Source of the DNA: Podospora pseudocomata
Lineage: Eukaryota; Ascomycota; Sordariomycetes; Sordariales; Podosporaceae
Direction: 5' to 3'
DNA: 64,000 bases
Assembly (NCBI RefSeq): GCF_035222375.1
Contig: NW_026946363.1
Location: 2,666,001 to 2,730,000 of the forward strand
Shown here: positions 37,323-48,136 of the stretch, in pieces
Numbering within the stretch: position 1 is the first letter of the stretch
Layout of the letters: each line of letters begins with the position of its first letter
Made by a program: the position numbers and the translations under genes
The notes under the pieces: generated by a model
Databases searched by the model: none
What the model was told of the DNA's origin: nothing
The model's input: the letters and a program-made list of their open reading frames with translations, nothing else

Positions 37323-38851
37323 ATGCCCCTCGGCATCCAACGCCTCAACGCCAAGAAATCCCAACCCAACGACCGCATCATCTTCATCAAGCCCATCCCC
37401 GGGCCCCATGAAGCTATCGCTCAGGATTTCCTCGAGCGAATAGCTGCGCAATGCGGTGAGTTCCCCATCCCTTCCCGCCAGAAGAATCTCTTAACTTCAA
37501 TCCCATCCTCTCAACTCAACGCACGCCCTCCAATCCTCACACTATCTAACAACCCCCCTTTCTATTAGTCCCCATAATGCGCCAACACCACCTCTCGGTC
37601 ACCTCTTTAGAAGAATTCCCCCCCAACCGTGAATTCGTCGGCCGCAACTTCAACGCCGGCGAGGTAATCCAGCTAGTCCTCAAATCCCATTCGGGTCGTT
37701 GGCTCCCCTTCAACTATGTTCAAATGGTCATGATGCATGAGCTCGCCCACAACAAGCAGATGAATCATTCCAAGGCTTTCTGGCAGGTTCGCAACCAGTT
37801 TGCTGATGAGCTGAGAGGGTTGTGGCAGAGGGGTTTCACGGGGGAGGGGCTTTGGGGTAGGGGCGCGTTGTTGAGTACGGGGGAGTGGGAGAGGAATGCG
37901 GTTGGGGAAGGGGAGGAGTTGCCGGAGCATTTGTGTGGTGGGACGTATCGGAGTAGGAGGGGGGGAAGGAAGAGGAAGGTGAAGGTTGATTGGAGGGAGC
38001 AGAGGGAGAGGAGGATACTCAAGAAGTTTGGGGCGGGAGGTGAGAAGCTTGGGGAGGATGAGGCGGTGAAAAAGGAGTTGGAAAAGGGGAAGAAGGTGAA
38101 GGGGAAGCCGAGGGTGGCAGGGAGTGGGAGAGGGAGGGAGTTGAGGGCTGCGGCTGCTTTGGCGAGGTTGGAACAGGGGAGGAAGGGGGAGGGGAAGGTG
38201 AAGAAAGAGGAGGAGGAGGAGGAGGAGACGGATAGTGGGGATGAATATGAGGAGGATGTGAGCCAGGGTCCGGATGCGGTTGACTTTGATGGGAAGAAAT
38301 TGCTTGACGGGAAAGGGCAGGGGATGGTGAAGGTTTGCGACGACGAGAATCTCAATGATCAGGATGCGCAGGATGAACTGCGGGAGTTGCAGAGTTTTGG
38401 GAGGATCAATAAAGAGCCTGGAACTGGGTCGTTGATTCTCAACTCGGTCAAACCGACACCGATAAAGCCAGACACCTCATCAGAAAAGAGACCACCAGTA
38501 CCAAAACCGCCGCCACCGAAACCGAAAGTCCAGGCACAGTCGCCAAATATCAAACTATTACACCCGAAAGCAGAGCAATCTCAGCCTCTTAAACTGAAAA
38601 CACCAGCGCCATTACCCACTACTGCCACAACTAAACCGACCACGTGCCCAACTTGCTCCTTTGACAACGAGCCAATATCCGCCATTTGCGCTATATGCAG
38701 CAATGTCCTTAACCCAGCGAGGGTTTCCGACTCTTGGGCATGTACCAGCACGACGTGTACCGGGACAAAGTATCGCAATGCGGACAACGTTGGAATTTGC
38801 GGAGTGTGTGGAGCTCGCAAGCCACAGGCTATATTGGCGGATCAAGCTTAA
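37323..38851 (+). CDS. WSS1: WLM-domain metalloprotease Wss1
   Basis: Two exons (37323-37455, 37569-38851) give 471 residues. The WLM protease domain occupies about residues 1-190; the zinc site HELAHNKQMNH lies at residues 101-111 (HExxH plus a third His). In yeast, Wss1 and its animal counterpart Spartan degrade proteins crosslinked to DNA, with help from SUMO and Cdc48. Residues about 195-300 are Lys/Glu/Gly-rich. The C-terminus carries two Cys4 fingers: TCPTCSFDNEPISAICAICSN and the RanBP2-type WACTSTTCTGTKYRNADNVG followed by ICGVCG. Such fingers may bind ubiquitin or SUMO conjugates. It is longer than the yeast protein (about 270 residues) because of the charged linker and fingers. Confidence 0.9.
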
Positions 38852-40797
38852 ATCGCCCTTGCGTACCGGGACAGTAAACAAAGGGAGTGACAACGGCGGG
38901 GCAACCACCGGAACAGGGATCCTGGTTTTAGGGGGGGGTTATGTATGTATATGCCCATGTCAGGATCAAGGGAAGAAAAAGACCCCATCCTACGTCTATA
39001 ATCTGATTTACCTTTTACGACAAGACCAGACTGTTGAATAGCTCTCTTTACGTCATTTCCTTGCCATCCATCCTATCAGTTCATACCTCTTGTTGACCAC
39101 TCACTCCCCATTCTTGACCCCCATCTTTCCTATACAGTTCCCATATCCATAACCCCCCCCCTTTTCCTCCACCCAATATCACCATTTCTACATACATCTT
39201 CAACACTTCAAACCCTTCCCCCAGTGCGAATAGCCATAGCACACTATACCTGGGCACTGTCCCAACGCCAAACACAGCCACACCAGTTTCACCACCACCC
39301 ACAGATAGCTGTCGAAATTACTATCCAAACTTTCCCCTTTTTAAGTTGGCAGAGAATTTTCTTCTTCACTCCATGTGACCCATAGACCGCATGGATAGCA
39401 AAAAGAGTAAAGAAAAAAACTTAAACCTCTCCACATCACCTGTTGTATATCGTGCCTCAACCGTGAAACCATTTACCATCCTGTGACATTCAACACCCTC
39501 AAATCAAACCGAATGGCACACCACAAAATCATATCTCAAATGTGGTGGCCAACACCCGACCAGAAACAACCACCTCTTTCCCCCTCGACTCTTCTTCCAT
39601 CTTGAGTTAGACATGTCACATCACCATCACCATCACCGTCACCAAGCCAATCGCAAACATCTTTTTGGCCGCCGAAACCAGAAACATGCCTCTCTTTTAA
39701 AGAGAACCATTACGGAGCCCCCTATTCATCTTACCAGCGCCCCCTCTCTCTGCCTATTTACTCACCCTCCCTACAATACAGTCAAAGGCCTTAAAAGAAA
39801 AACAAGAAGCGTTTAAATTATCTTTAAAGGCCTATTAACTATGTTTTAACGCCTATTAATTATAAAAGATACTCAGGGGAGCTACCTCTTTGTCTTTTGG
39901 GGAGGGGGGGGGGGGTACCTTGGGTAAATAAACAGGGGGCTCACATAAAGGTTCTCTCCTCTTTTATCCTTGGGACTCTATTGCTCTATTGGGGACTCTG
40001 TAAGGTATCCAAACCTCTGGTAAGTCTTTCTGTCTATTCATCCTTCCCCGTTTTATCTACCCATTTCATGCCCATCTTTCTATCCTGGAAAAAAAAACAA
40101 AAAGAGAAACATCCTCAGAGTCCCGACCATTTCCCTCGCCATTTCCTTCCCTTCCACCTTTTTTTTGTGATTATTTCCGCTTCATTTTCTCTCCCCTTCT
40201 TGCACTCTCGAGTGTTGCTGACCACAATCTGTCGCCAGGCGTGCTCCTCCCAAAGATCCCTCCTTCGGCCGGCCATACTACTCTCCTCGGTGACCACCCA
40301 TCCCCAGTATTATTTACCAAGACTTATCCCTTTTCGGGCTTTGTAATCGCCAAAGAAGCGCATACCAGATCCCAAGGCACTGAAACAAAACGAGAAAAAC
40401 AAACAAAATACAAAATACCACACCTGTTACAACACCAATCAATAACATAAAAAGTACAACCCATATTCCACCCCGAAAACAAGAACAAAACATAAACGAA
40501 AAGCTAATGCCTATGATGCAGCGTAGAAAATGCTGTTCAAGGCTACCGCCGGCGGTATAGCGGGTATTGTCGTTAAAAACCAGAGTGTGAAATCATGGGT
40601 ATCTCAAAGCCAACAAAGAACCCCAATCCAAGACCGAAAGAGAACCCGTCAAGGAGCTACAACTTCCTTTGAACAACCAACCCCCCCACCACAAAAGGAT
40701 CAAGCGAAAAAACGCAAGAAAATGAAACCGCAAATCAAGTTTGGCCCGAAGCCCAACTCAAGGCAAGAGGCTACCCAAAGGCAAAATCGACGCGCCA
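38852..40797. other. long intergenic region with a MITE
   Basis: About 1.9 kb. The first part is C-rich, the middle holds a hAT-type MITE at 39700-39958, and the last 800 bases are A/C-rich and probably the 3' region of the minus-strand Cys-rich gene. Short frames, including one starting with six histidines at 39613, are not credible genes. Confidence 0.5.
39700..39958 (+). mobile_element. hAT-like MITE, copy A
   Basis: A 259-bp element with imperfect terminal inverted repeats: the left end AAGAGAACCATTACGGAGCC matches the reverse complement of the right end, GAGAGAACCTTTATGTGAGC. It is flanked on both sides by a perfect 8-bp duplication CTCTTTTA (39692-39699 and 39959-39966). Eight-bp target duplications are the mark of hAT transposons. 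The interior is AT-rich with degenerate TTTAAAGGCCTATTAA-type motifs and has no coding capacity. It aligns along much of its length with the inverted copy at 60968-61318. Confidence 0.8.
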
Positions 40798-42130
40798 CTA
40801 GGGTTGACTATCCAGGGCGGCAAGATTGTCTATCATGGCCTGATCATACCCCTTCGACTTGTCATAATCGGCGAGCCACTCGTCCCAAGTGAGGTTCGAC
40901 AGTTTATCGTCCTCGGTCCAGTGCTGCGAAGGCTGCTCAGGACCCAAGACACCCCTCTCGGGAAAATTCCCCAAGACAACCCTCTCATGAAAATGCCCCA
41001 AAGGCTGTCCTGGAAAGTGCTCGCAATGCGAGCAATAACCGCCGCTGTCACCACCATTAGTCGCAGCACGCAGACAGAGACAAAAGGGATGAGGGGTGGG
41101 CAAGAGATGGAAAAGCTCACCATTTCCAATCCGAATCTCGCCGGGTCTCCTGATCGAAGAAAGTAAGCAGCAGCTTCGTGGTGACAATACCGGTCCATCG
41201 ATGTGCGTTGGTCCTCCACTCTTTCCAATCAAGTTCCAGATCTATATCATTCTCGGCATTCCAATTGAGGGTTCTGTCGAGATGGGAAATGATTCTTGTC
41301 CACTCTTGCTCTTCCAACAACTCTTTGGTCTTGGGAGTTGTAGCCGCCTTGACGATCTTGTGACCTTCACTGGACAACGACCGAATCATAACCCGGACTG
41401 CCCAGTTCTCATGGATACCATCGTTGGCATCATCATCAAATTGTCCGCATCGGGCCTCGAGGTCGGTCATTTCGAACCTTGTTTCGCAGATATAGAGCCG
41501 CATGAAACAGCGGGCGCAGAACAGATTTGTACGCTCGTGGTAGGGGACAGTCTTGTCGGCAGCCTCAAGGTGCCGTTGCACAAAGAGAGAGTTGCAGCGC
41601 TTGCATGCCTTGTAGTTCCCTTCTGGGCGGTTCGACTGGCTATTGAGAAGAGACTGGCCATTGTTCGTCTGCCCATGCTCACGCCTGCTCTTCTTGTTGG
41701 GGACTGGAGAGTCACCATTGCCGACCGCAGCAGAAATCGACTGACCAGTCAGAGGAGACGAGTCGCTACTCATCGACTGGCTCTTTCGCTTGATCGATTC
41801 CCGGCTCTCGCGTTCCGGGTTGCTGGGATGAATGTCGGCCTGGTCGCACGGTTGTGAGTTCATGGAAAGCAAAGCAAACGGACGGAAGGGGAAAATCGCG
41901 AAAGAACCTACTGGGTTTCCAACAATGATCGTGTCACCAACGGCATTGCTAGAAGGTCGTCTGGCTTGAGGGACGCGAGGTTGCAACATGGGTCGAAGAC
42001 GAGACGGTTCGACTGTACTAGGGGCAGAAACCGCTGCATGTCTGGTGGGAATCGAAGTAAATGGAGACATCATTCCTGTCGGGGAGTTGGTAAACCGTGG
42101 AGGCCATTCCGACGGTCGGCGTGTCGTCAT
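40798..42130 (-). CDS. unknown Cys-rich, probably zinc-binding protein
   Basis: Exons 42130-41121 and 41044-40798 give about 418 residues. The N-terminal 200 residues are Ser/Pro/Arg-rich and disordered, with basic clusters (SIKRKS, NKKSRRE) that could be nuclear signals. The middle has a Cys pattern YKACKRCNSLF, then NLFCARCFMRLYICE, and the last exon begins at a split Cys codon giving CGGYCSHCEHF; these C-x2-C pairs suggest zinc binding. A 72-nt stretch at 41840-41911 has splice-like ends, is a multiple of three and may be a further intron. An upstream in-frame ATG at 42361 would add 77 Arg/Ser-rich residues. No family was recognised. Confidence 0.65.
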
Positions 42131-43357
42131 GGCTACCAAGGGGGGATTAGGTTTAGGGGCGGCTGCGGTCGGATTTGTTGAGAAGGGTGTTGGTGAAGAG
42201 CTGGCCTGGGTCGGACGCCCGCTTCTTGATGAAGAAAATCCTCTCGCTGGAAATATCTTTTTCTTGCTGGAATGTCCAGTAGAATGTTCGAGTCGCGACC
42301 AACTTGGGTTCTTCGAACACGGGTGTGGTTGAGGCGTCTTAGGCAAACATCGAAGCCGCACGCCTCGCCGACGATAGCGTGGAAGTAATTGATGCTTGTG
42401 TGGAGCGAGGAAGGGGAAGGAAGAGGGAGAGGGGGGGAGGAGAGAGGAGAGAGGGGAGGGGGAGGGAGAGGGGAGAGGGGAGAGGGGAGAGGGAGAGGGA
42501 GAGGGGAGAGGGAGAGGGGAGAGGAGAGGGAGAGGGAGAGGGAGAGGGAGAAGGGAGGAGGAAAAAGACGGATGGTAATGGGGACGGTTATAATGTTAAC
42601 GAAAATAAAAAACGGGGGGATACACTGGGGAGGCAAGATACGTTTAACAGTGGCCCTACGCACTGTAAAACGACCAAAGATGGCGAAGGTTGCTCTGGGG
42701 AAAGAAGCAAACAGTGCTCCACGGTGACAATAGTAGCCAAACTACGGATATGGTGAAAATGCTACTGGACAATGGAAACGAGTGGATGGGAGTTGGTGGT
42801 GGTGAAGGCGATGGCGGAGGGGGGGTTGCTCTCGGGCCCAACGACAGGCATACTAGGTGGAGGTGGAAGGTAATCCAAGAGAGGGCGAGTCTACCCAGAT
42901 CTAATTACTGAGTGGAAACGGACAACTTGACGATAACCTTAAAACCATTTTGTTATGCCGCTTTATGTATGGGTTATGCCTGCCTCGGTAAATGTCTCCT
43001 CAACCTGAGTTGGACGAACCACCGTAACACAGTTCAAGACGATTGTTCATGTGAGTATTGTCCTGGTGTGAATGCTGTGCATCTTTTGTTGTCTCTACTT
43101 GGTGAATATAGTTACGGTGACTGGTTGAAGGTAACTTCACATCTATCCCGGAACAGAACCCCAACCCCATGTAATCTTGTAAGATCAAGCCTCAGCATCA
43201 CCCACAAATCAGCCAGACCCCTTCCTCCGTATCCCAAGCCCGTTGTTGGGAGAACCACCCAATGTTCTAGACATGTGAAAGACGAGGTGGACTTGAATTT
43301 ATTTCTATAAACGTCCGCGATTTATACATCATACATATTCATACAACCGGCTCCCCA
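42131..43357. promoter_or_regulatory. upstream region of the Cys-rich gene with purine tract
   Basis: A 1.2-kb interval with the long G/A tract at 42405-42568 and no recognisable gene. Downstream of the tract the DNA is ordinary and borders the 3' end of the OCT1 gene. Confidence 0.5.
42405..42568 (+). repeat. polypurine GAGAGGG microsatellite
   Basis: About 160 bases of almost uninterrupted G and A on the plus strand, built of irregular GAGAGGG and GGGAGA units. It lies about 300 bp upstream of the Cys-rich gene start. Such mirror-like purine tracts can form triplexes or G-quadruplexes and are unstable in length. Confidence 0.9.
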
Positions 43358-45727
43358 CTAGTGACTTCCTGCCCCCCAACTGCCCACCAAAGCCATGGCC
43401 TTCTCTCCGCCATCAGCCAGCCTCTCGTCCTTCAAAACATCAGAGAGGCAAGTCCATGGGTCACGACCGCCGCCCCACTTGAGGAGGCTCTCCTTAAGCC
43501 TCTCCCCGTTTTGTCTATCTAGCGCCAAGCCGTTTGCGCCACCGGAAAACACCACGTCCCAAACCCGTTGGGCCAGCACCTTGTCGAACAGATAGCTGTA
43601 GTAAGTGCTTCCGTACCCAGACAAATGCCCAAAAAAGCCTTGCCATCTTGTGTCCTCTGGATCAGGCTGCATGCTGCTGAGCTCTCTCTGAATCTGGTGG
43701 AATATCTTGGTAGAGTCAAACCCAGGTCGATTAGCTTCAGCTGAGTGAAGCCTTTGGTCCAGCATTGCCATGATAATCTGGTTTTCAGTGTCCAGACCCT
43801 CGAACCTCCGCGCCTGGTGGAGCTTTTGAGTGACCAGCTTGTAAGGAAGCGGCTCGTTCGTCTGGTAATGCCGAGCAAATAACGCCAGCACGGCCGGGTC
43901 GGCGGCAAAGAACTCCATCAATGTCGATGGCAGCTCTGCCAGGTCTGTAGCGCACCTGGTGCCAGACACATTCTGGAACGAGGTACGAGCTAGGATCGAG
44001 TGTATGGCGTGGCCCATCTCATGAAAGAGCGTTTCCAACTCGTAAAAGTTCAGGAGAGCAGACTGGTCCCTGGCGGCCTGGGGAAAGTCGCAGACGAGGG
44101 CGATGGTGGGAAGCTGCATCACGGCCTTTCCACGCTTGGAGTACATCATCCCGTCGTTCGCCGCCTGCTCCGGGCTCGGGAAAGACTGAGCATCTGGATC
44201 GTGTTTGCTCTCAAGCCAGATCTCGTCCACCTCCTCTGCCGAGATCTCGCGTGAGCAGCGGAGCGTAAAGTGAGCTGGGTTGGGCGACTTGTCTGGCCGG
44301 TAGAAAAGATCACAGTATAACACAGCCACCACACCATCTGTATCAGACACGACATCAAGGCGGCGCACATCCGGATGCCATGTCTCTCCCGGCAATGTTT
44401 GCGTTGGCACAAATCTGATGCCGTACAGTTGAGTGAAAAGCCTGGAGAGGCCCTGCATGACGACGCCGACAGAAAAGTAGGCCGAGAGGTCATCCGACCG
44501 CGTCGGCGCCCTCTCTGATCTTCGAAGAGCCTCCTGGTAGTAGTCCTTATCCCAAGGGTAAACCTCCTCAGACTTGCCTGTCTCCCTCTCCTTCAACATT
44601 CTGAGCTCGGCCAATTCTGTTTTGGCTTTGTGGCCGTTGCTATGTGCCAGGGCACGGAGAAATTGGTCCACCGCCTCTGGGCTTTTGGCCATCATGCGAT
44701 CACGAAGAGCCAGATGGCCATAACTCTCAAAGCCTGAGAGATCGGCGAGCTCGCCTCTCAACTTGACCATATGCTCGAGCATAGCTACCGAGCGGGTAGA
44801 TGCTGTACGAGAAGCGTGATAGAGAGCACGCCTGACCTCAGGATCCTTGACCGTCCGCAACGCCAAAGTGGCTTTTGAACCCAGTGTCTCCAAGGTGGTC
44901 TGGCCAAACCGAGTGGCCGATCTGACCTCTACCGGGTCCATGCCCATAAGCTTGCTGCTCGGCACAGTAATCTCGGGGTACTCTGGCTTCATCCCCTGGA
45001 TGAACCGAGACCCAACTGTGCTGATTTGCGACGACAACCACACGAAACGCTCCCGGTGCCTTTGGCTCAGGTTGACGGCAGACTTGGTGAAATCCAACCT
45101 CAACACCTCAGCAACAGCCTTTTCCTCTTCTGACCACACAGACGTAACATCGGGGTTCGACATGGCCTTGATCAGCTGATCGTATAAGCCAGTCATGGTG
45201 TTGAGCTCGTTCATGTACTGATATACCAAATCCCAAGCTTGGTCGGCGCTGCGCTGGGTGAGAAGCTCTGGGTGTGTCACACGGACGAAATCGCACATAT
45301 CGAGAACTCGACAAAGGATATCGCTCAACCTGTCAAGTTGGCGAACAACTCCTCGATATTCCTCCACCGTCTTTGCCGACAGCACCTTGTCGACGGTGGC
45401 CCGCGCTCTCTTCAAGCTCACCTGGGCGAAGGTGAGGAACCCACTAGGTGTCCTCAGATACTGATTCCTAAACAGACCGACCGGTTTGTTTATGTACGGC
45501 GGTGCCGAAAACTCCTTCCAATGCGTCGACGAATCGAAAATATCGCGGAGCAAAAGGTCGTCATGCCGTTCATAACCCTTGGGCGGGGTGTGAATGAAGG
45601 CAGACACTGGGCCCAAAGCATCTACCGAGAGCCATCTTCGTTGCGTGTGGGACAAACAACAGCTGGAACATATTGGTCGCCTCAGCCGGGTCGACCGTAA
45701 AAGTTGGGACTGTATCGATTTCAACAT
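43358..45727 (-). CDS. OCT1: mitochondrial intermediate peptidase (M3 family)
   Basis: Matrix zinc peptidase that removes an octapeptide from imported precursors after the main processing peptidase. A single exon of 789 residues from the ATG at 45727. The first about 40 residues are Arg/Ser/Leu-rich without acids (MLKSIQSQLLRSTRLRRPIC), a mitochondrial presequence. The thimet-oligopeptidase fold follows, with the zinc site HEMGH at residues 569-573 and the downstream family segment GTRCATDLAELPSTLMEFFA carrying the third ligand Glu. YSYLFDKVLAQRVW near the C-terminus is also typical. Length fits fungal Oct1. The upstream TTG-started extension was not used. A telobox lies 330 bp upstream. Confidence 0.95.
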   Translation of the reverse strand: MLKSIQSQLLRSTRLRRPICSSCCLSHTQRRWLSVDALGPVSAFIHTPPKGYERHDDLLLRDIFDSSTHWKEFSAPPYINKPVGLFRNQYLRTPSGFLTFAQVSLKRARATVDKVLSAKTVEEYRGVVRQLDRLSDILCRVLDMCDFVRVTHPELLTQRSADQAWDLVYQYMNELNTMTGLYDQLIKAMSNPDVTSVWSEEEKAVAEVLRLDFTKSAVNLSQRHRERFVWLSSQISTVGSRFIQGMKPEYPEITVPSSKLMGMDPVEVRSATRFGQTTLETLGSKATLALRTVKDPEVRRALYHASRTASTRSVAMLEHMVKLRGELADLSGFESYGHLALRDRMMAKSPEAVDQFLRALAHSNGHKAKTELAELRMLKERETGKSEEVYPWDKDYYQEALRRSERAPTRSDDLSAYFSVGVVMQGLSRLFTQLYGIRFVPTQTLPGETWHPDVRRLDVVSDTDGVVAVLYCDLFYRPDKSPNPAHFTLRCSREISAEEVDEIWLESKHDPDAQSFPSPEQAANDGMMYSKRGKAVMQLPTIALVCDFPQAARDQSALLNFYELETLFHEMGHAIHSILARTSFQNVSGTRCATDLAELPSTLMEFFAADPAVLALFARHYQTNEPLPYKLVTQKLHQARRFEGLDTENQIIMAMLDQRLHSAEANRPGFDSTKIFHQIQRELSSMQPDPEDTRWQGFFGHLSGYGSTYYSYLFDKVLAQRVWDVVFSGGANGLALDRQNGERLKESLLKWGGGRDPWTCLSDVLKDERLADGGEKAMALVGSWGAGSH

Positions 45728-46055
45728 GGCTGCGATTGTCAAGGGGGGCTCGAGAGCTTTGTCCCTAGCTCGGCATTGGTGTAAACGAGTGGAGGGGTGC
45801 TGGCAAAGTTGATGAACTCAACCGCGCCCAGTCACCGCTGGGCTACCTAGAGCCGGACGCCACCTATGTCGATAACCTCCTTCTGCCCTCCCCAATGTGA
45901 TCCAGTTATTTTCGAAACCTCGCGAGCAGGCACACGAGCAGTTGCAGGGGTTTGTCGTCTGTCAAGGTGGGATGGCAGAGTCGCCCAAAAAAATGGCAAG
46001 TCAAAATTCCGAGTACGGTGGTATTGGTTTGCCTCTGTCTAACCTTATATGAAAA

Positions 46056-46064
46056 GGGTTAGGG
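46056..46064 (+). promoter_or_regulatory. telobox (TTAGGG) site
   Basis: GGGTTAGGG between OCT1 and the MICOS gene; it could serve either promoter. Function inferred. Confidence 0.35.
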
Positions 46065-46135
46065 CTGTGGCAGTGGTGGCAGCTGCGCTTGTTTGGCTGC
46101 GGCTATAGTGTGAGGCTTTGAGCGGACTTTGCTAT

Positions 46136-46554
46136 ATGACTGGCAACTCGGACCACCCCCCACATCTATAAGCCAGGTCACTTAACTGCTCACCTAACTG
46201 AGCCAAAGCTGATTTAGACTATTAGGCTTAATTGGGCAGCTTATCCAGATTTTTGGACTTTAAGCATAAAGTTCACCACAAAAGCCATGCTTTTAAATTA
46301 AATGTACGATACTACTATATTATTATTTAAAAACTAGTATGCGTGGGAGCCTTTACTACTACTAGAAAAGCCTACTATATTTGTTTATACTTTAATTGAG
46401 TATGGCGCCGTTAAGTTGTAAGTGATTGAGTAAAGTTGTGTACGCGCCCAACTAATTTATATAGTTCGATTAGCTGTTTAATTGATCAAATTAATTGCCG
46501 GGCCTTAGCTGGGAGGCCTGTGCGGCCTTCAAAGGTGGTCCGAGTTGCCAGTCA
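46136..46554. mobile_element. MITE with 22-bp perfect terminal inverted repeats
   Basis: ATGACTGGCAACTCGGACCA followed by CC begins at 46136, and its exact reverse complement ends at 46554, giving an element of about 419 bp. The interior, especially 46195-46495, is very AT-rich and TA-rich, unlike the flanking gene DNA, and has no coding capacity. A clear target duplication could not be fixed: CTAT precedes and CTAG follows. The superfamily is undetermined, and it is unrelated to the hAT-like MITE at 39700. The AT-rich interior may reflect repeat-induced point mutation. Confidence 0.75.
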
Positions 46555-46840
46555 TCTAGTAGACTCCCTTGGTTGACAATGCCAAGGCCACTCTTTGTAG
46601 GGCCAAAAGGGTTCTGAGACAGTGACGAACAAATACCACCGTACCGAGATCCCGGAAATAGCCGCACCCGCATCTGATCCCAGCCAGCATTGCAACTTCC
46701 AGGTTCCCAAATCCCGGTCGTTTTGAACTTTGTAGCTCTCAACCACAGACGACGCCTGCTCCCCGGGCAACAATCTTTTACCAGCCCTCCTTTTTCCTCT
46801 TCCTCTTCGTCGCAAGGGAAAATCCAATTGGGTCAAGACC

Positions 46841-47791
46841 ATGGCCGCCAGACTGCTGTTTCAACGGGTAAGTCTTTTGTCCCGGATGCAGCTACCTATC
46901 CATCCCGCCTTGCACCTAGCGTCATATATACATCTATCTACAAATCGCTAACATGTCTCTCCTCTCCAGCGAGCCGCGCCATTGACGGCCGCCGTCCTCG
47001 TCGGCAGCATCGCCTTCTCTCCCTCCCTCGCCCATGCCGAAGCCCCCAACGGTCGTCAGTTTGTACGTCAAGCACCTCTCTACCAAACCATACCATCACC
47101 CCACTAACACACGCCCCAGCCCAGAAAACCCATCTACGACGACGACCTCGACGACCCCCTCCCCACCTCCAAAACCCTCCCCGCTCCCCCCAAGCCAGCA
47201 GCAGCCGAGCCAACAACACCCTCCACCTCCCTCATCACCCTCCCCACCACCTCCGAACCAGCCGTCATCAAAAAAGAAACCCCCACCGACCTCCTCGCCC
47301 AGCGAATCCGCTCCGCCCGCCTCTACCTCTACCACCATTCCTGCAGCCTCGAAGACGCAGTCAACTCCTCCCTCTCCCGCGCCTTCGACCTCGAGCAATC
47401 TTTTACTTCCACCATCTCCGGCCTCGCCCCCGACCGTGCCTCAGGAGAAAAGCTAATGCCCGGAGCCATCTATGTCCTCGTAGCTGGAATGGCAGGCAGC
47501 ATTGTCGCCCGCAACAGAAACGTCCTCCTCCGCACGGCGACGCCCCTGGCGTTGGGCATCACCGCCGCTTGGACCGTCCTCCCCGTCACGATGACAAACG
47601 TCTCGGAGCTGCTGTGGTATTACGAGAAGAAGGTACCTGCGGTGGCGGAGGCGCATCTGCAGGTTAGGGAGGGGGTGGAGAAGGGTGTTTACATGGCAAA
47701 GGTGCATGCCGAGCTGGCGCAAAGGAAGATTGAGGAGGGGGTTAGGGAGGTTAGGGAGGGGTTGGAGGAGTGGGTTAGGAAGGGGAAATAA
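46841..47791 (+). CDS. MIC26: MICOS subunit Mic26/Mic27 (apolipoprotein O-like)
   Basis: Inner-membrane component of the complex that shapes cristae junctions. Three exons (46841-46867, 46970-47062, 47120-47791) give 263 residues. The N-terminus MAARLLFQRRAAPLTAAVLV is short and basic, followed by a Pro/Thr-rich linker (LPAPPKPAAAEPTTPSTS). The core has RIRSARLYLYHHSCSLEDAV, then two hydrophobic segments, PGAIYVLVAGMAGSIVARNR and LALGITAAWTVLPVTM, matching the apolipoprotein O/MICOS family hairpin, and a C-terminal charged coiled coil. Acidic residues after the leader fit an intermembrane-space loop. All introns are in phase 0. Which of the two fungal paralogue names applies is not decided here. 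Confidence 0.88.
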
Positions 47792-48136
47792 ATGAAAAGG
47801 AGGATGGTTGTGTGCTGTGAGGTAGACAAAAAATGGGGTTGGGAAAAAGTGATATGTGTACCTAGCCTGGGAGAAGGGGTAGCAGAGGCGGTAGCGGAAT
47901 TATCCCTCTTGTATCAATACGTAGAAAGCTTGCCATTTTTTTAAAAGTCAGAAAAGGCTTGGGGGTAGAATTATACTGTTTCTCTTTTGAATTGTGAGAA
48001 ATTGACTCTCAACTCTTATTTGCGGTATGTTCATGTAAGTGGTGTGGTCTATTATGTACAATTCTCATCTAACTAATATATCCCGTTTCTACAGTGCTGT
48101 ATCCTTGTATACACCCATTTTTGCTACCCAAAACCC
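47792..48136. other. convergent gap, MIC26 / TPC1
   Basis: A T-rich 345-bp gap, presumably both 3' untranslated regions. Nothing else seen. Confidence 0.5.

Larger units (their letters stand above)
45728..46840. promoter_or_regulatory. divergent region OCT1 / MIC26 with a MITE
   Basis: Contains GGGTTAGGG at 46056-46064 and an AT-rich MITE at 46136-46554 between two divergent genes for mitochondrial proteins. No protein gene recognised. Confidence 0.5.

Noticed and set aside
39613-39816. Frame starting with six histidines
   Set aside because: It is coded by a CAT/CAC repeat, has no homology and runs into the MITE; treated as chance.
40530-40892. Plus-strand frame of 120 codons
   Set aside because: It overlaps the 3' end of the well-supported minus-strand Cys-rich gene and is Lys/Gln/Arg low-complexity.
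46195-46495. AT-rich segment as a centromere or mitochondrial DNA insertion
   Set aside because: It is only about 300 bp and is bounded exactly by inverted repeats, so a MITE interior explains it better.
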